From: Candidatus Leptovillus affinis
GTDB lineage: Bacteria > Chloroflexota > Anaerolineae > Promineifilales > Promineifilaceae
Direction: 5' to 3'
Assembly: GCA_016705235.1 (NCBI GenBank)
Contig: JADIYP010000003.1
Span: 186,001 to 250,000, forward strand
Length of the DNA stretch: 64,000 nt
Both the position numbers and the translations under genes were made by a program. The notes below the pieces were generated by a model, which saw only the letters and a program-made list of their open reading frames with translations, was not told the origin of the DNA and searched no databases. This document shows positions 27,151 to 36,700 of the stretch, piece after piece (position 1 is the stretch's first letter; every line of letters begins with the position of its first letter).

Positions 27151-28242
27151 TTAAAATTCGCGCCGCAGCGAGGTTTGAGCGAGCGCAGGCAGGTCGCCAG
27201 CGCCACTGCAAAACATGGCGACGCGTAGTTCGTCGGTGATGGCCCCGGCTAGTTCTACCACACCTTCAACGCCGCCTTTATCGGCTGCGCGCAGAAATTC
27301 GCCGGCAAACCCGACCAGATTCGCGCCTAAAGCGATGCATTTGGCCACATCAATGCCGTTGCGGATGCCGCCGCTGGCGAAAACTGGCAGGTCGGGGGCG
27401 GCGGCGCGGCAGTATTGCAGGGAAACGGCCGTGGGGATGCCCCAATCAATAAATGCACCGGCAACCCTGGCCAGCCGCGCCGTGGGTGCGCGGTACATTT
27501 CCACCTGGCTCCAGGATGTGCCCCCGGCTCCGGCCACATCAATGGCCGCCACCCCGGCTGAGACCAACTGGCGGGCGGTGTTTTCGGCAAACCCCCAGCC
27601 GACCTCTTTGGCAATGACCGGAACCGGCAGAGCGCGGCAAATGGCTTCCACTTTGGCCAGCAGGCCGGCAAAGTTGCCATCGCCCTCTGGCTGCACCGCT
27701 TCCTGCAGGGCGTTGAAGTGCAAAATCAGGGCGTCGGCTTCGATCATATCGACGGCGCGGCGGCAGTGGTCCAGGCCATAACCATAATTTAGCTGCACAG
27801 CGCCGAGGTTGGCGAACAAAAGAATATCTGGCGCGACGTCGCGGACGCGGTATGTGTCTGCTAGGGTGTTGTCTTCGATGGCGGCGCGCTGCGAACCAAG
27901 GCCCATGGCGATGCCGACTTCTTGGGCAGCGGCGGCCAGCGTGCGGTTGATTTGCCGCGCTTCGGCTGTGCCGCCGGTCATCGAAGAGATGAGGAGCGGC
28001 GTGGAGAGCGTTTTGCCGAAAACCTGTGTGTGGGTATTGACTTCGGCCAGATCGATTTCAGGCAGCGCCTGGTGGAGAAAGAAGTATTTTTCTAGCCCAG
28101 AGGTCAGTTTGTTGAACGTGACATCTTCTTCTAAATTGATGCGAATGTGGTCGGCTTTGCGGCTTTCGTGGCTGTCGTTAGATGGGATGTTAGGTGACGG
28201 TGCTTTGCTAGTGGACGGCCGTTTATCGTTGGTGTTGTGCAT
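27151..28242 (-). CDS. fni: Isopentenyl-diphosphate delta-isomerase, type 2 (FMN-dependent)
   Basis: 363 residues from ATG 28242, where GGAG lies 6 bp upstream (inside a first ATG codon at 28254). It interconverts IPP and DMAPP using reduced FMN. Family motifs: RKADHIRI near the N-terminus, the flavin-binding STPLLISSMTGGT and MGLGSQRAA, HFNALQE, KEVGWG, DVAGAGGTSW and FASGGIRNG. The N-terminal 25 residues are polar and probably disordered. It precedes the prenyl synthase. Confidence 0.95.
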   Translation of the reverse strand: MHNTNDKRPSTSKAPSPNIPSNDSHESRKADHIRINLEEDVTFNKLTSGLEKYFFLHQALPEIDLAEVNTHTQVFGKTLSTPLLISSMTGGTAEARQINRTLAAAAQEVGIAMGLGSQRAAIEDNTLADTYRVRDVAPDILLFANLGAVQLNYGYGLDHCRRAVDMIEADALILHFNALQEAVQPEGDGNFAGLLAKVEAICRALPVPVIAKEVGWGFAENTARQLVSAGVAAIDVAGAGGTSWSQVEMYRAPTARLARVAGAFIDWGIPTAVSLQYCRAAAPDLPVFASGGIRNGIDVAKCIALGANLVGFAGEFLRAADKGGVEGVVELAGAITDELRVAMFCSGAGDLPALAQTSLRREF

Positions 28243-28406
28243 GAAACACTCCATTTGGTGAGCTTGGTAGAGTATACAACGAGCTTTATTGTATGGCGAG
28301 TTGACCGTTTACCCCACGATTACCGGTCGTGATTCGTCGCAGATATGTTGCTAGGTTAAAATAACTTGTCGGGTGTTTTGCATCTGACCAAAGAATAGGA
28401 GGTATG

Positions 28407-29348
28407 ATGCGTGTTTTAATTACAGGCGCGGCCGGGTTTCTAGGGTCGCATCTTTCTGATCGGTTTATCAAAGAAGGCCATACAGTTGTGGGTATGGATA
28501 ATTTAATCACGGGCAATATGGATAACATTGCCCATCTGTTTGGGAATGACCGTTTTTCATTCATCAAACATGATGTGAGCAATCACATCTATGTGCCGGG
28601 TCCGTTGGACGCGGTGCTGCACTTTGCGTCTCCGGCCAGCCCGAATGATTATTTGGCGCACCCGATTCCAACATTAAAGGTAGGCTCTTTAGGCACTCAC
28701 AATACGCTGGGTTTGGCCAAAGTGAAAGAAGCACGGTATCTGCTGGCCTCTACTTCTGAAGTGTACGGCGATCCGCAGGTGAATCCGCAGCCGGAGACGT
28801 ATTGGGGGAATGTAAACCCGATCGGCCCGCGCGGCGTGTATGACGAAGCAAAGCGGTTTTCAGAGGCGATGGTGCTGGCTTACCAGCGGTATCATGGTCT
28901 GGAAACGCGCATTGTGCGCATCTTTAACACCTATGGCCCACGGATGCGGTTGAATGACGGCCGTGTCGTGCCCAACTTCATTTACCAGGCGCTCACCAAT
29001 AAGCCGTTGACGGTGTACGGCGACGGCCGTCAGACACGTTCGTTCCAGTATTACACAGACCTGGTGGAAGGCATTTACCGCCTGCTGTTTTCGGCCGAAT
29101 CCTTGCCGGTGAATATCGGGAATCCGAGCGAGATGACTATTCTGGATTTTGCCAAAGCGGTGATTGCGGTTTCGGGCAGCCAGTCGGACATTTTGTTTGT
29201 CAATCCGAAGGATGATCGATTTACCGATGACCCCAAATTGCGGCAGCCAGACATTACGAAGGCGCGGCGGGTGTTGGACTGGGAGCCAAAAGTTGATTTG
29301 ATGGAAGGGCTGCGGGAAACTGTGGCCTATTTCCAAAATCGCGTTTAA
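28407..29348 (+). CDS. UDP-glucuronate decarboxylase-like NAD-dependent epimerase/dehydratase
   Basis: 313 residues; AGGAGG precedes two adjacent ATGs, and 28407 has the better spacing. Rossmann motif GAAGFLGSHL, the FASPASPNDYL segment close to that of UDP-xylose synthases, the active-site YDEAK, and GDGRQTRSFQY are visible. The likely reaction is UDP-glucuronate to UDP-xylose, supplying sugar for the polysaccharide genes that follow. A UDP-glucose 4-epimerase or dTDP-sugar dehydratase role is less likely given the PASP motif. Confidence 0.8.
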   Translation: MRVLITGAAGFLGSHLSDRFIKEGHTVVGMDNLITGNMDNIAHLFGNDRFSFIKHDVSNHIYVPGPLDAVLHFASPASPNDYLAHPIPTLKVGSLGTHNTLGLAKVKEARYLLASTSEVYGDPQVNPQPETYWGNVNPIGPRGVYDEAKRFSEAMVLAYQRYHGLETRIVRIFNTYGPRMRLNDGRVVPNFIYQALTNKPLTVYGDGRQTRSFQYYTDLVEGIYRLLFSAESLPVNIGNPSEMTILDFAKAVIAVSGSQSDILFVNPKDDRFTDDPKLRQPDITKARRVLDWEPKVDLMEGLRETVAYFQNRV

Positions 29349-29362
29349 ATTTAGCAGGCAAA

Positions 29363-29393
29363 CGGCCGTTGGCGCTTAAAAAACCAACGGCCG
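29363..29393 (+). terminator. Hairpin between epimerase and O-antigen ligase genes
   Basis: Stem CGGCCGTTGG / CCAACGGCCG with an 11-nt A-rich loop and a weak pyrimidine tail. The left arm is one copy of the ACGGCCGT octamer. It may attenuate rather than fully stop transcription. Confidence 0.5.
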
Positions 29394-29415
29394 ATTCTCT
29401 CTACCCTTTTCTCCC

Positions 29416-30969
29416 ATGAATGCGTTAATCCCCCAAAAATGGCAACCTGGCTGGCGGGCCACGGCCGTGCTGCGCCAGCCAGCTTTGTTTGGCGCGCTGG
29501 CGGTGGTGGCGGGCGTGTTGCTGGCGCGGCTGCCGCTGTTGTGGGGCGCGGCGTTGGTGGGGGGAACGGCCGTTATCCTTCTGACTATTATCCAGCCGCT
29601 CGTTGGGCTGGGTCTGATGCTGCTGTTGGGGCCGTTTGGCGCGCTGGAAAGCGTGCTGTTTGGCTGGGGACTGGACAGCGGCCAGGCGCTGCTGCTGCTG
29701 ACTCTGGCCGTCTGGTTGGCGCGTGGCTTGTCGCGGCGGCGATTGGTGCTGCCCCACACGTTTCTTACCGTGCCGTTGGGCCTTTTTTTGCTGGTGATGG
29801 CCGCAACCGTGTTGGATGCGCCTTCGGTGGCTGTTGGTTTGCGCGAGCTGATGAAGTGGGTGGAAATTGGCCTGCTGGCCCTGCTGGTGGTCGATTTTGG
29901 CCAGGAAATGGGCCTGGAGAAGGGCCTGGAGAAGGGGGGAAACGGCCGTTTCGCCCCCTGGCTCGTGGTTGGGCTGCTGCTTTTTTCCGGTGTGGTGCAG
30001 GCAGCGATTGGCATCTGGCAGTTCGGGCTGCGCGGTGATGGACCAGAGCATTTTCTTGTTTTAGGCCGCTTTTATCGCGCGTCGGGCACATTTGAGCAGC
30101 CAAACCCCTTTGGCGGGTTCATCAATTTGTCTGTGCTGCTGGCGGCAGGCATTATGTTAAGTCTGATAGCGGTTTTGTGGCGGCGCTGGCGGGAGCGGGA
30201 ACCGGGTTTTTCGTTAACGGCCGTGTCCGTTTGGGCGCCGCTGCTGTTGGTAGGCGGCGTCACTTTGCTGACGGGGTTGGCGCTGGTATTTTCCTGGAGC
30301 CGAGGGGCGTGGTTGGGGTTTGTTGCGGGAACGGCCGTGCTGCTGTTTTTTTGGCCGCGCCAGCGGCGCTGGGGCGTCGCTATGCTGGTTGTTGGCGCGT
30401 TATTCTTCATCATTGGCTTACAGGCTAACCTGATCCCCGCTGGCGTCACGGATCGTCTGGTGAGTTTTGGCGCGGATTTGCAATTTGGCGATGTGCGCGG
30501 CGTCGATATCAACGACGCGAATTATGCCGTTTTGGAGCGATTGGCCCATTGGCAGGCGGCGCTGGGCATGGCCCGCGACCAACTGTGGTGGGGCGTGGGC
30601 TTTGGCAACTACGAGCCAACTTATGCGGCTTATGCGCTCATCAACTGGCCCGATCCGTTGGGGCATGCGCACAACTACTACCTCAACTTGTTGGCTGAGG
30701 TAGGGGTGGTTGGGCTGCTGGCTTATTTGTTGTTGTGGAGCGTGATTGTCTGGCAGACCTGGCGGCTTTTGGCCCGGTTGGATGGGGCCGAGCGGGGAAT
30801 TATTTTGGGGCTGATGGCATGTTGGGCTGCGTTGACAGTTCATCACCTGGTTGACAAGCTTTATGTAAACAATATTTACATTCATTTAGGCGTGATGTTG
30901 GGGCTGCTGGCGCTGCTGAAGCAAAAAGCAGACGGCCGTGCCACCATCCCATCACAGCCGAACCCTTAA
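29416..30969 (+). CDS. O-antigen ligase/polymerase family (Wzy_C) membrane protein
   Basis: 517 residues with about 11-12 membrane segments. The Wzy_C hallmark is in the large outside loop: WWGVGFGNYEPTY, then a HAHNYYLNLLAEVG stretch, before the last membrane helices. Such proteins polymerise or transfer lipid-linked glycans at the outer face of the membrane. The family cannot be split into ligase and polymerase by sequence. In a likely monoderm, a polysaccharide polymerase or glycoprotein-glycan transfer role is more plausible than LPS ligation. Several ACGGCCGT copies occur within membrane-helix codons. Confidence 0.8.
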   Translation: MNALIPQKWQPGWRATAVLRQPALFGALAVVAGVLLARLPLLWGAALVGGTAVILLTIIQPLVGLGLMLLLGPFGALESVLFGWGLDSGQALLLLTLAVWLARGLSRRRLVLPHTFLTVPLGLFLLVMAATVLDAPSVAVGLRELMKWVEIGLLALLVVDFGQEMGLEKGLEKGGNGRFAPWLVVGLLLFSGVVQAAIGIWQFGLRGDGPEHFLVLGRFYRASGTFEQPNPFGGFINLSVLLAAGIMLSLIAVLWRRWREREPGFSLTAVSVWAPLLLVGGVTLLTGLALVFSWSRGAWLGFVAGTAVLLFFWPRQRRWGVAMLVVGALFFIIGLQANLIPAGVTDRLVSFGADLQFGDVRGVDINDANYAVLERLAHWQAALGMARDQLWWGVGFGNYEPTYAAYALINWPDPLGHAHNYYLNLLAEVGVVGLLAYLLLWSVIVWQTWRLLARLDGAERGIILGLMACWAALTVHHLVDKLYVNNIYIHLGVMLGLLALLKQKADGRATIPSQPNP

Positions 30970-30977
30970 AATTCATC

Positions 30978-31048
30978 CAGACCCCAAAGGTTGGATGCTC
31001 AAGCAATCCATATTTTCAGGAATAAACCCTTAGGGTTTGTCTGGTTAC
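30978..31048. repeat. Dispersed intergenic inverted repeat, copy C (diverged)
   Basis: CAGACCCCAAAGGTT ... AAACCCTTAGGGTTTG ... GTTAC. It keeps the ends and part of the core, but the arms no longer match fully. Confidence 0.5.
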
Positions 31049-31078
31049 ATTCTTTTTACGGTGAGGTTTAGCAAATTC

Positions 31079-31546
31079 ATGATTGCGATTTTTGTGCGTG
31101 TGGCTGGCAGCTTTGGCATCAATCCCAAAGAAGCCGAACGCTTTTTCAAGTTTTTAATCGTCGGCACAATTGGTTTTGTGGTCGATTTTGGCACGCTGAC
31201 GTTGCTCAAAGAAACCACGGGGCTGGCGACGGTGGTTGCCAATACGATTTCGTTTACAGCGGCGGTGATTAGCAATTTCACCCTCAACCGGTATTGGACC
31301 TACCCGGATTCGCGCTCCAAGAGTTTGATGTCGCAAATGGGCCAATTTGCTGTGGTCAGCATCATCGGACTGGTGATCAACAATCTGATTTTGGTGCTGC
31401 TGGAGCCAGTTTTTGATTCGCTGCTGGCGGGCATGGGCGTTTTGGCGCTGCCGGGTTACATTCCGGCAAAGATGTTGGCCACGATTGTGGTGTTGTTCTG
31501 GAATTTTTTCGTCAATCGTTTTTGGACCTACAGTGACGTGGCGTGA
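31079..31546 (+). CDS. GtrA-like membrane protein
   Basis: 155 residues and four membrane segments, the GtrA pattern: RFFKFLIVGTIGFVVDFGTL, FNLNRYWTY-type signature (here SNFTLNRYWTY), and the last helix with WNFFVNRFWTY. GtrA proteins are thought to move lipid-linked sugars across the membrane. Start ATG 31079 is chosen because the longer frame runs back into intergenic repeat C. Its stop overlaps the next ATG (TGATG), so it is translationally coupled to the glycosyltransferase. Confidence 0.85.
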   Translation: MIAIFVRVAGSFGINPKEAERFFKFLIVGTIGFVVDFGTLTLLKETTGLATVVANTISFTAAVISNFTLNRYWTYPDSRSKSLMSQMGQFAVVSIIGLVINNLILVLLEPVFDSLLAGMGVLALPGYIPAKMLATIVVLFWNFFVNRFWTYSDVA

Positions 31547-32691
31547 TGCGCATTGGCATTGATGTGACCTCGGCGCTGACGCAGGGTGGCGGGATTGGCC
31601 GGTATACGCGGGAATTGGTGCGGGCGCTGACGGCGCTGGACGGCCGTTCCGATTATCATTTATTTGCCGCCAAGCAGGTGGGGGAAACGGCCGTGCCCGA
31701 CCCGCTGCCATCTGGCGCGCGCATTCATTTTCATGCCGCACCGCTGACAGAAGCGTGGCTGTATCGGCTGTGGTATCGCTTGCGGGTTCCCGTGCCGGTG
31801 CAGTGGGCCACCGGGCCGCTCGATTTGTTCCATTCGCCCGATTTTGTGCTGCCGCCGGTTGCCAAAGGCATTCCTACGCTTCTGACCGTTCATGATTTGT
31901 CGTTTGTTCATTACCCGGAGGTTTACCCGGCGGTGTTGGTGGATTATTTGAATCGGGTCGTCCCGTGGTCGATCCGGCGGGCGACGCACGTTTTGGCCGA
32001 TTCAGCCGCGACGCGCGATGATTTGGTGGCCGCCTGGCAAGTCCCGGCAGACAAAATAACTGTCTTGTACAGCGGGGTCAACGAGCAGTTTCGGCCAGTC
32101 ACGGAACCGGAGATATTGACGGCCGTTGCCAATCGCTACCATCTGGACGACACGCCTTATTTTCTGTCGGTAGGAACCGTGCAGCCGCGCAAAAATTATC
32201 AGATGTTGATTCGGGCGTTTGCGCCGGTGGCGGCCGTTTACCCGCACAATTTGTATATTGCCGGTGGTAAAGGTTGGTTATACGACGACATGTTGGCGGA
32301 AATTGAGCGGCAGGGGCTAAACGGCCGTGTGCGCTTTCTGGGTTTTGTGGCCGATGCGGATTTGCCAGCGTTGTACAGTCGGGCGACTTTGTTTTTGTTT
32401 CCTAGTTTATATGAAGGGTTTGGCTTGCCCTTATTGGAGGCGATGCAGTGTGGCGTGCCGGTGGTGACGTCGCACAGTTCATCGCTGCCAGAAGTGGTGG
32501 GGGAAACGGCCGTGCAGCTTTCCCCCCACGATCAGAACGCCTGGACCAACGCCCTGCAAAATTTGGTCGCCGATCCAGCCAGGCGGGCGCACTTGGTGGC
32601 TGCCGGGTACCGCCGCGCGCGTCAATTCTCCTGGCAAAAAGCAGCTCAAGAGCTGCTTTCCCTCTATCAAACGCTTCTTCATCCGCGTTAA
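31546..32691 (+). CDS. Glycosyltransferase family 4 (GT-B fold)
   Basis: 381 residues. N-terminal acceptor domain begins RIGIDVTSALTQGGGIGRY; LLTVHDLSFVHYPEVYP is typical of mannosyl/rhamnosyl GT4 enzymes. The donor domain has FLSVGTVQPRKNYQMLI and the E-x7-E motif in PSLYEGFGLPLLEAMQCG. It probably adds a sugar to a cell-surface glycan, working with the GtrA-like protein and the ligase/polymerase upstream. Donor and acceptor are unknown. Confidence 0.9.
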   Translation: MRIGIDVTSALTQGGGIGRYTRELVRALTALDGRSDYHLFAAKQVGETAVPDPLPSGARIHFHAAPLTEAWLYRLWYRLRVPVPVQWATGPLDLFHSPDFVLPPVAKGIPTLLTVHDLSFVHYPEVYPAVLVDYLNRVVPWSIRRATHVLADSAATRDDLVAAWQVPADKITVLYSGVNEQFRPVTEPEILTAVANRYHLDDTPYFLSVGTVQPRKNYQMLIRAFAPVAAVYPHNLYIAGGKGWLYDDMLAEIERQGLNGRVRFLGFVADADLPALYSRATLFLFPSLYEGFGLPLLEAMQCGVPVVTSHSSSLPEVVGETAVQLSPHDQNAWTNALQNLVADPARRAHLVAAGYRRARQFSWQKAAQELLSLYQTLLHPR

Positions 32692-32818
32692 AAATTCTCC
32701 CAAAGACGACAATCGAAGGGCAAAATGACCAAAGTACAATACGCATAGTATATATTTTGGGCTATCATGAAATGCGTCAACAGACTTCCCATATAATTTT
32801 ATTAGCAAGTTATTTGAA

Positions 32819-33373
32819 ATGAATTATTTCCCATCTGCCATTGAGCCAATTGTAGAAAAAAGCGCCCTGGCTCGTATCGTAGCGGGGGAGGGGAGCAGCC
32901 GAAGATACTTGCTGCAATGGAATCACCAATGGGGGGCTTTTAACCTCATCGGCGGCAAAGTAGACAATGCGTGTGGAGACCAGAATTCATTCAGGCGGAC
33001 TATTTGTCGAGAGATTGAGGAGGAGATGGGCTTAAGCAGCCCGCGTGATTTTTTTATCGTCAAAGAATTGAAGCAGATATATTTGCGCCAATATTCCCAG
33101 CGCACCAATCATTTTAAGAATTATCATTTTAGCATTTTTGCCGTGGAATTATTCCCGGACTTAGCTCTGGATCGTAACCGGCTAAATACCTTTGCCCGCT
33201 GGCTGTCTACTGGCAGAGAAAATATCTATGTGTCTGTCGATGAGATTTGCCGGTTACGCACCTGCGATAACCGTCCTATTTCGATGACAACCCGGTATAT
33301 CTTGAATGCGTTGGACGAATTGACGCCGGTTCCTTATAGTGATTCGATTTGTCTGGATGGCGCTCATTGTTAG
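32819..33373 (+). CDS. Nudix-fold protein, paralogue of the Nudix domain in the 1400-residue protein downstream
   Basis: 184 residues. The Nudix helix reads GGKVDNACGDQNSF then RRTICREIEEEMGL: the REx2EExG half is intact, but about four extra residues lie between GG and it. The whole protein aligns by eye with residues 715-870 of the large protein at 33789, sharing RRYLLQWN, the D-GD-SF insertion, LSSPRDF/LQSPRDY, FKNYHFSIF/FKDYEFHVF, ENIYVS/ENVLVS, and RLRT--NR-IS-TTR. AT content and codon use are somewhat more relaxed than in the glycosyltransferase upstream. Substrate is unknown; the shared subfamily suggests a role in the same pathway. No clear ribosome-binding site is visible. Confidence 0.75.
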   Translation: MNYFPSAIEPIVEKSALARIVAGEGSSRRYLLQWNHQWGAFNLIGGKVDNACGDQNSFRRTICREIEEEMGLSSPRDFFIVKELKQIYLRQYSQRTNHFKNYHFSIFAVELFPDLALDRNRLNTFARWLSTGRENIYVSVDEICRLRTCDNRPISMTTRYILNALDELTPVPYSDSICLDGAHC

Positions 33374-33788
33374 CTTTCTGGCAGATAATTGCTCTGTTTT
33401 AGCGGTGCGTTTTGCCCGAAACGGCCGTGCCAGGTAATCCAACACATAGGTTTTGTCGGTTGTGGTGTAGCCGCGATTTCCAATCGCGTCCGCAAAGGTT
33501 GTAGCCGCGATTTCCAATCGCGTCCGCCTGAGCGGGGTAAAAATACCCCGGCGGTATCAGGCAAAGATTGTAGCCGCGATTTCCAATCGCGTCCGCCGGA
33601 GCGGGGAAGGATACCCCGGCTACATGGGTCAAAAGCATGTGGTCAGACCACTAGTACAAAATTCCTATGAAGAGATGTTCCTCCCTTTCGCATATTCGTG
33701 CATAATGTGGATACGTTATGTTAGGAATATGAAAAAACTTAATTGTAGTAAATAAAATCGCATAATTGGCTAACATTGAGGAGCAACC
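33374..33788. other. 415-bp intergenic region with REP-like repeats upstream of the STAND gene pair
   Basis: No gene. The first half has three GTAGCCGCGATTTCC units and two GGGG/CCCC hairpins; the last 130 bp are AT-rich and hold the likely promoter of the next gene (candidate -10 boxes CATAAT near 33701 and 33760, with no clear -35) and GAGGAG before ATG 33789. Confidence 0.6.
33467..33620. repeat. REP-like palindromic repeat cluster (three 27-bp units)
   Basis: Units at 33467-33493, 33501-33527 and 33570-33596 are identical over 27 bp. Each contains the palindrome CGCGATT-TCC-AATCGCG. Units 2 and 3 are followed by AGCGGGG ... TACCCCGGC hairpins. The unit spacing is unequal (7 and 42 bp between units). 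Confidence 0.85.
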
Positions 33789-36700
33789 ATGCCTTCAGAA
33801 ACGCCCACACATAGTTTGCACGGATTTGTGAAGTTAAAAACATTGTGTGTTGGGGGACATTTCACTCAGCCAGGAACTTCTACCCAGGCTGACCAATTTC
33901 CTAGAACTGTCTTGTGCCACACAAACGAATTCCGCTTTTTCATTGCCGGGTCGTTTGAAAAAGCGCTGCGCGTCATCAACCAGGATGAGGATATCGATCT
34001 GATTTTTGTGGATGCGGATTACGATCTGTTGCCGGAAATCACCATGTTTATTACCCAGGTTCGGGAAATTCGGCCAAAGCTGCCGGTTGTCGTTTTTACC
34101 AGCACCCTGGATGATCGCGTTCGTTACCTGATGCGCGAAGGCGCAGCCTGGCATTTTGCCAAACAATCGGCGAAATTAGAGCGGCTGAACGAGCAAATTC
34201 ATCAACACGTTTTTTCGCCGGTTGTTTGGCCGGATATTTTTGATCGTTACGCCAGTGATCTGGTTAAGCCGCGCATTGAACCGGGGTTGAGCAATTCTGA
34301 TCTGCTGGCCTTGAACGACAATCCCGAAGAGCGTTACATTATCAAGCGCTTGTTTGCCACCAGTGATGTTGTTCAGATTTTTCGGATGGATGAGGGGTTT
34401 AGCGGCTCGCGTATTTATCGGGTAAAGCCAACGAATGAGCTGCGACGCATTCTAAAGATCGATGGGGCAGACCGCCTGGAGATGATTCAGGAAAAGCAAG
34501 ACACGTTAATTCAGCCGCGATTGAATCAGCGTGTTGGTCAGATACAGGGGAAAATGGTGCGCGGGCAGCATCTGGCTGGAGCCTGTTACGCCCTGGCCGG
34601 GTCCAGACGCGATGCGATTACACTCACGCAATTTTTGCAAGACCAGAATCGACTGCGCAAAGAGTTAATTGACGCTCTGTTGGAAGAGCTTCGGATGAGT
34701 TTGGAACAACTTTATATAGGCAGCAGCGACAGCGAGCTGCGATATTGGGCGCCATTATATTCGCGGGTTTTGCCACCTCATCTAACTCTGGCCGATGCCG
34801 TTTTGGTAGAGCAGGATGATGAGAATAAGAGCGATATTACGCTGTCGGCTGAAGAGCTGACCACGTTATCTTCGGTGCCGGGAAATGTAAAATTACAAGC
34901 GATTGGTCAGGCGCTGCGGCATGGAGAGGAGCCGTGGGTAAAATTATGCGGGTTTGAGGTGGCGGAATTAGATACGGCGCACGGGGTCATCTATTTGCAC
35001 GACGATTTATTGGCCATGTATCCAGCGCTGCCACTTTTGAAGAGTAAGGATCATCCAATATTGCGTTTTAAGGTTGCCTTTTCTGAATCGGAATGGGACA
35101 TACTGGCTCATCCGCTGATTCGGCGGGGCAAGCGGATTTGCGTTCGTGGTCGCGTTGTGGCGTCGCAGGAGACCATTTTAGCGCAGCATATAGCTCGGAT
35201 TACGGAACGGCCGTATAACCTGGAATCAGACAGTTACGATCTAGGGTCCGGGCAGTTCATTTCCCCCGTCACAAATATCCGCTGCCTGCTTTGGGAAATT
35301 GGCCGCGAAGATATGATTGTGCCTATTCCTCAGATTTCGCCGGTCGTGCACGGCGATCTCAATACGACGAATGTGTTGGTTGAAGCCGGCGACACTGGCG
35401 TCGCAGTCTGGCTAATCGATTTTTCCGATGCCCGCCCCGGCCATATTTATTACGATCTGGCAAAATTGGAAGTGGAATTTCGGACGCATGTCTTGTATCG
35501 CCTTTATAAATCAATGATTGACGAGGGGTTATGGGATTCGGATACAGCCTTCAAGTTTGCTTTGTTGTTGGAAGACGTACTCTGGCAAGCAGACGGGGAT
35601 TTTGCCGATTTTATTTGCGATCTCCGCGATTATCGCCCGATTTGGTACGACACGTTGTATACGCAGTTTCCGTTATACTCTGAAAACCTGTTTTATTTCT
35701 TGTTTTCGCTGCGGCAGATGGCCAAGACGCACAGCCCGGAGCGTTTTCGTTATCATTATCCGGTGGCGGTTTTCTTCCAGAGTATGGCGGCGTTGAAGTT
35801 TGAAGAATTAGAAAACGCGCCCTGGTATCCCTGGGCTAAAAGATTGGCTTTATGTTCTGGTTTGGTAGCGGGGAAACATGCGGTGCGGGGTATTGAACGG
35901 CCGTTAGAAGTCAGCCGCATCCTCAACACCTTACGCGCTCGCAGCGCCTTCGCCCTCATCACCATCGGCAGCGGCGAAGACCGGCGCTATTTGTTACAGT
36001 GGAATGCCAATTGGGACATGTTCAACCTGGTCGGCGGCCGAATGGACCTGACTCAAGGAGATAAAGACTCCTTCGCCAGAACCATTCAACGCAAGTTACT
36101 GGAAGAACTTGGTCTGCAAAGTCCGCGCGATTATCGTATCGTTTGGGAATATAAGCCCCTGCATCAACGGCAGTTTTCCCAGCGCGACTACATCTTCAAA
36201 GATTACGAATTTCACGTTTTTAAGATCGAATTTTTACCTCGGCACCCACTCACCAAAGAAGAATACGACTGGTTCGCGCAAAAATTATCACCCGAACGTG
36301 AAAACGTTCTTGTTTCCCGCGCCGAGATAGAACGACTCCGCACTTTTACCAATCGCCAAATTTCCACTACCACACGCATGATCCTCTATGAATTGGGTGA
36401 AATTACTGCCGATGAACGGGACATGCCCACTATTTTGGATTTTCAGCTCGACCGCGATCGTATCGTTGTCAGCCGGGGGCGCGCCCAAATCGTCGGCTTG
36501 CTAACCAATCCACAATATGCCGACATCATCGAGAATCTGACCTTAGACATACTGCCCTCGCCAGCCTATGAGGCCGAAAAAGATTCGGCCGTTATCCAAA
36601 TTGGCGCATTGAACCCGGCCCAAAGCGTCCCGCTGACCATCTGGCTGCATCCCAGAGAAAAAGAGGCGCGGATCATGATTCGGGCAACGTATTACGATGT

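Noticed and set aside
29363..29393. Strong operon terminator between the epimerase and O-antigen ligase genes
   Set aside because: The stem is stable but the tail is poor in T, so it was kept only as a weak hairpin.
33467..33596. Possible short CRISPR array (three identical 27-bp units)
   Set aside because: Spacers are 7 and 42 bp, the unit is nearly all palindrome, and no cas genes are near. It fits REP-like repeats better.
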